NCBI GenBank assembly: GCA_947440895.1 | Contig: CANETO010000092.1 | Location: forward strand, 1-7,167 | DNA: 7,167 bases | Origin: Planctomycetaceae bacterium | GTDB lineage: Bacteria > Planctomycetota > Planctomycetia > Pirellulales > UBA1268 | Direction: 5' to 3' | Shown: in pieces, positions 6,400 to 7,167 of the stretch | Layout: the number at the start of each line of letters is the position of its first letter | Numbering within the stretch: the first letter of the stretch is position 1 | Made by a program: the position numbers and the translations under genes | The notes under the pieces: model-generated | What the model saw: only the letters and a program-made list of their open reading frames with translations | What the model was told of the DNA's origin: nothing | The model's database searches: none

Positions 6400-6423
6400 G
6401 CCTCCCAACGAGGAGTGGGAGGC
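6400..6423 (+). terminator. hairpin after the tRNA; attenuator or processing signal
   Basis: GCCTCCCA (6400-6407) and TGGGAGGC (6416-6423) form a perfect 8-bp stem around an 8-nt loop, 9 nt after the tRNA. CTTTT comes before the stem, but no T-run follows it, so strong intrinsic termination is doubtful. The loop and 3' arm contain the only purine-rich ribosome-site candidates (GAGGAG and GGGAGG) ahead of ATG 6436. The hairpin may therefore influence translation of the next gene. Confidence 0.45.
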
Positions 6424-6435
6424 CTACAAATCACC

Positions 6436-6885
6436 ATGACCACCTCACTCGCAGACCCGACGCCCCGCTGGATGGCCCGCTGGCTCGTCGCCGCCGGGAT
6501 CTACAACCTGCTCTGGGGAGCACTCACCGTGCTCTACCCCGGCTGGCTCTTCGACCTCACTGGCATGGACCGTCCGAACTATCCGTTCATCTGGCAGTGC
6601 GTCGGCATGATCGTGGGCGTCTACGGCATCGGCTACCTCGCCGCATCTCGCGATCCGATCACCCACTGGCCGATCGTGCTCGTTGGGTTTCTCGGCAAAA
6701 TCTTTGGCCCGCTCGGATACGCGATGGGCGTGGCCAAGGGCGAGGTTCCCCTCGCCTTCGGCTGGACCCTGCCGACTAACGACCTGATCTGGTGGGTGCC
6801 GTTCGGCCTGCTGCTCTACCACGCCTGGAAGGCCCACCGGACTGCGCCGGGCGGGGCGGCCGGTAGGCCGCACTCAATCAACTGA
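6436..6885 (+). CDS. small four-helix integral membrane protein
   Basis: This reads as 149 residues from ATG 6436. The frame is open further upstream to an ATG at 6343, but that lies inside the tRNA and is not a credible start. Four membrane helices are apparent: about 15-37 (WLVAAGIYNLLWGALTVLYP region), 50-70 (FIWQCVGMIVGVYGIGYLAA), 78-99 (WPIVLVGFLGKIFGPLGYAM), and 115-132 (LIWWVPFGLLLYHAW). Short charged loops and a polar C-terminus (133-149) complete it. The blocks GMDRPNYPFIWQ (43-54), WPIVLVGFLGKIFGPLG (78-94) and TNDLIWWVPF (114-123) look strongly conserved. I recall similar small proteins in Planctomycetes and Bacteroidetes, sometimes labelled alkyl hydroperoxide reductase. No thiol-peroxidase motif is present, so that label looks unfounded. 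Function is unknown. The stop is 16 bp before the next membrane gene, suggesting an operon. Confidence 0.85.
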   Translation: MTTSLADPTPRWMARWLVAAGIYNLLWGALTVLYPGWLFDLTGMDRPNYPFIWQCVGMIVGVYGIGYLAASRDPITHWPIVLVGFLGKIFGPLGYAMGVAKGEVPLAFGWTLPTNDLIWWVPFGLLLYHAWKAHRTAPGGAAGRPHSIN

Positions 6886-6901
6886 GACAGGTGGCGGCCG
6901 C

Positions 6902-7167
6902 GTGACGACGACCGAGACCATCCTCGCCGCCCAGGCACTCGCTTCGTCCGCGATGTGTGGACTGATCTGGTTCGTGCAGATGGTTCACTATCCGCTCTTC
7001 GCCCGCACCGACACGACGCACAGCCCCGACTATCCGGATGAGAATCAGCGACGCACGGCGCCGATGGTGCTTCCACCCATGCTCGTCGAGGCGGCCACCG
7101 CCACGTTGATCGCGCTCAACCCTCCGTCGGCAGTCGGCCGACCGGTGGCACTGGTAGGCCTGGCCAT
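6902..7167 (+). CDS. integral membrane protein, N-terminal part
   Basis: The frame opens with GTG 6902 and runs off the right edge; 88 residues are visible. GTG is chosen because AGGTGG (6889-6894) lies 7 nt upstream and the gene follows the previous stop by 16 bp. Residues about 7-27 form a first membrane helix ending in GLIWFVQMVHYPLF (20-33). A polar loop with PDYPDENQRRTAP (43-55) follows, then VLPPMLVEAATATLIAL (56-72), the start of a second helix. The combination WFVQxVHYPLF ... RR ... PPMLxEA is a conserved pattern of a family of small bacterial membrane proteins that I recall without an assigned function. No enzyme motif is seen in the visible part. Confidence 0.8.
   Translation, partial: MTTTETILAAQALASSAMCGLIWFVQMVHYPLFARTDTTHSPDYPDENQRRTAPMVLPPMLVEAATATLIALNPPSAVGRPVALVGLA

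Noticed and set aside
6343..6435. Upstream start for the four-helix membrane protein
   Set aside because: The ATG lies inside the tRNA, and the added residues are simply translated tRNA and hairpin sequence.

Overview
The window is GC-rich and gene-dense, and it looks chromosomal. It most likely comes from a Planctomycetota bacterium of the Pirellulales type. The strongest sign is a 1021-residue secreted protein whose N-terminus carries a planctomycete LEPR-XLL-type signature (LEQLESRALL). The signal peptides and a small outer-membrane barrel point to a double-membrane envelope. I see no insertion sequence, phage gene, CRISPR array or rRNA.

Layout from left to right. (1) On the minus strand, the N-terminus of a secreted NIPSNAP-family protein (1-143) runs off the left edge. 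(2) Divergent from it, a secreted stand-alone LssY_C-domain protein lies on the plus strand (308-1051). (3) Convergent with that is a minus-strand single-pass membrane protein with a helical, charged region and a Gly/Ala/Asn/Gln-rich low-complexity region (1090-1923). (4) The centrepiece is a minus-strand LEPR-XLL protein (2093-5158). It appears to carry a GH64-type beta-1,3-glucanase domain followed by a row of beta-sandwich modules. (5) Just upstream of it on the same strand is a small outer-membrane beta-barrel protein (5304-6038). (6) On the plus strand come tRNA-Arg(TCT) (6317-6390) with a good promoter, an 8-bp hairpin, and two closely spaced small membrane-protein genes (6436-6885 and 6902 to the right edge).

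The contents centre on the cell envelope and secretion. Every protein gene encodes a product predicted to be exported or membrane-bound, but nothing proves that they share one pathway. The barrel and glucanase-like genes could be co-transcribed (145-bp gap, same strand). That would suit surface polysaccharide handling, but it is an inference. The two right-hand membrane genes (16-bp gap) look like an operon. I found no convincing new multi-gene system. The best leads are an apparent Asp-to-Asn change at a predicted catalytic position of the GH64-like domain, a perfect hairpin in the leader of that gene, a 12-bp tandem duplication next to the barrel gene's stop codon, and a hairpin that may occlude the ribosome site after the tRNA.
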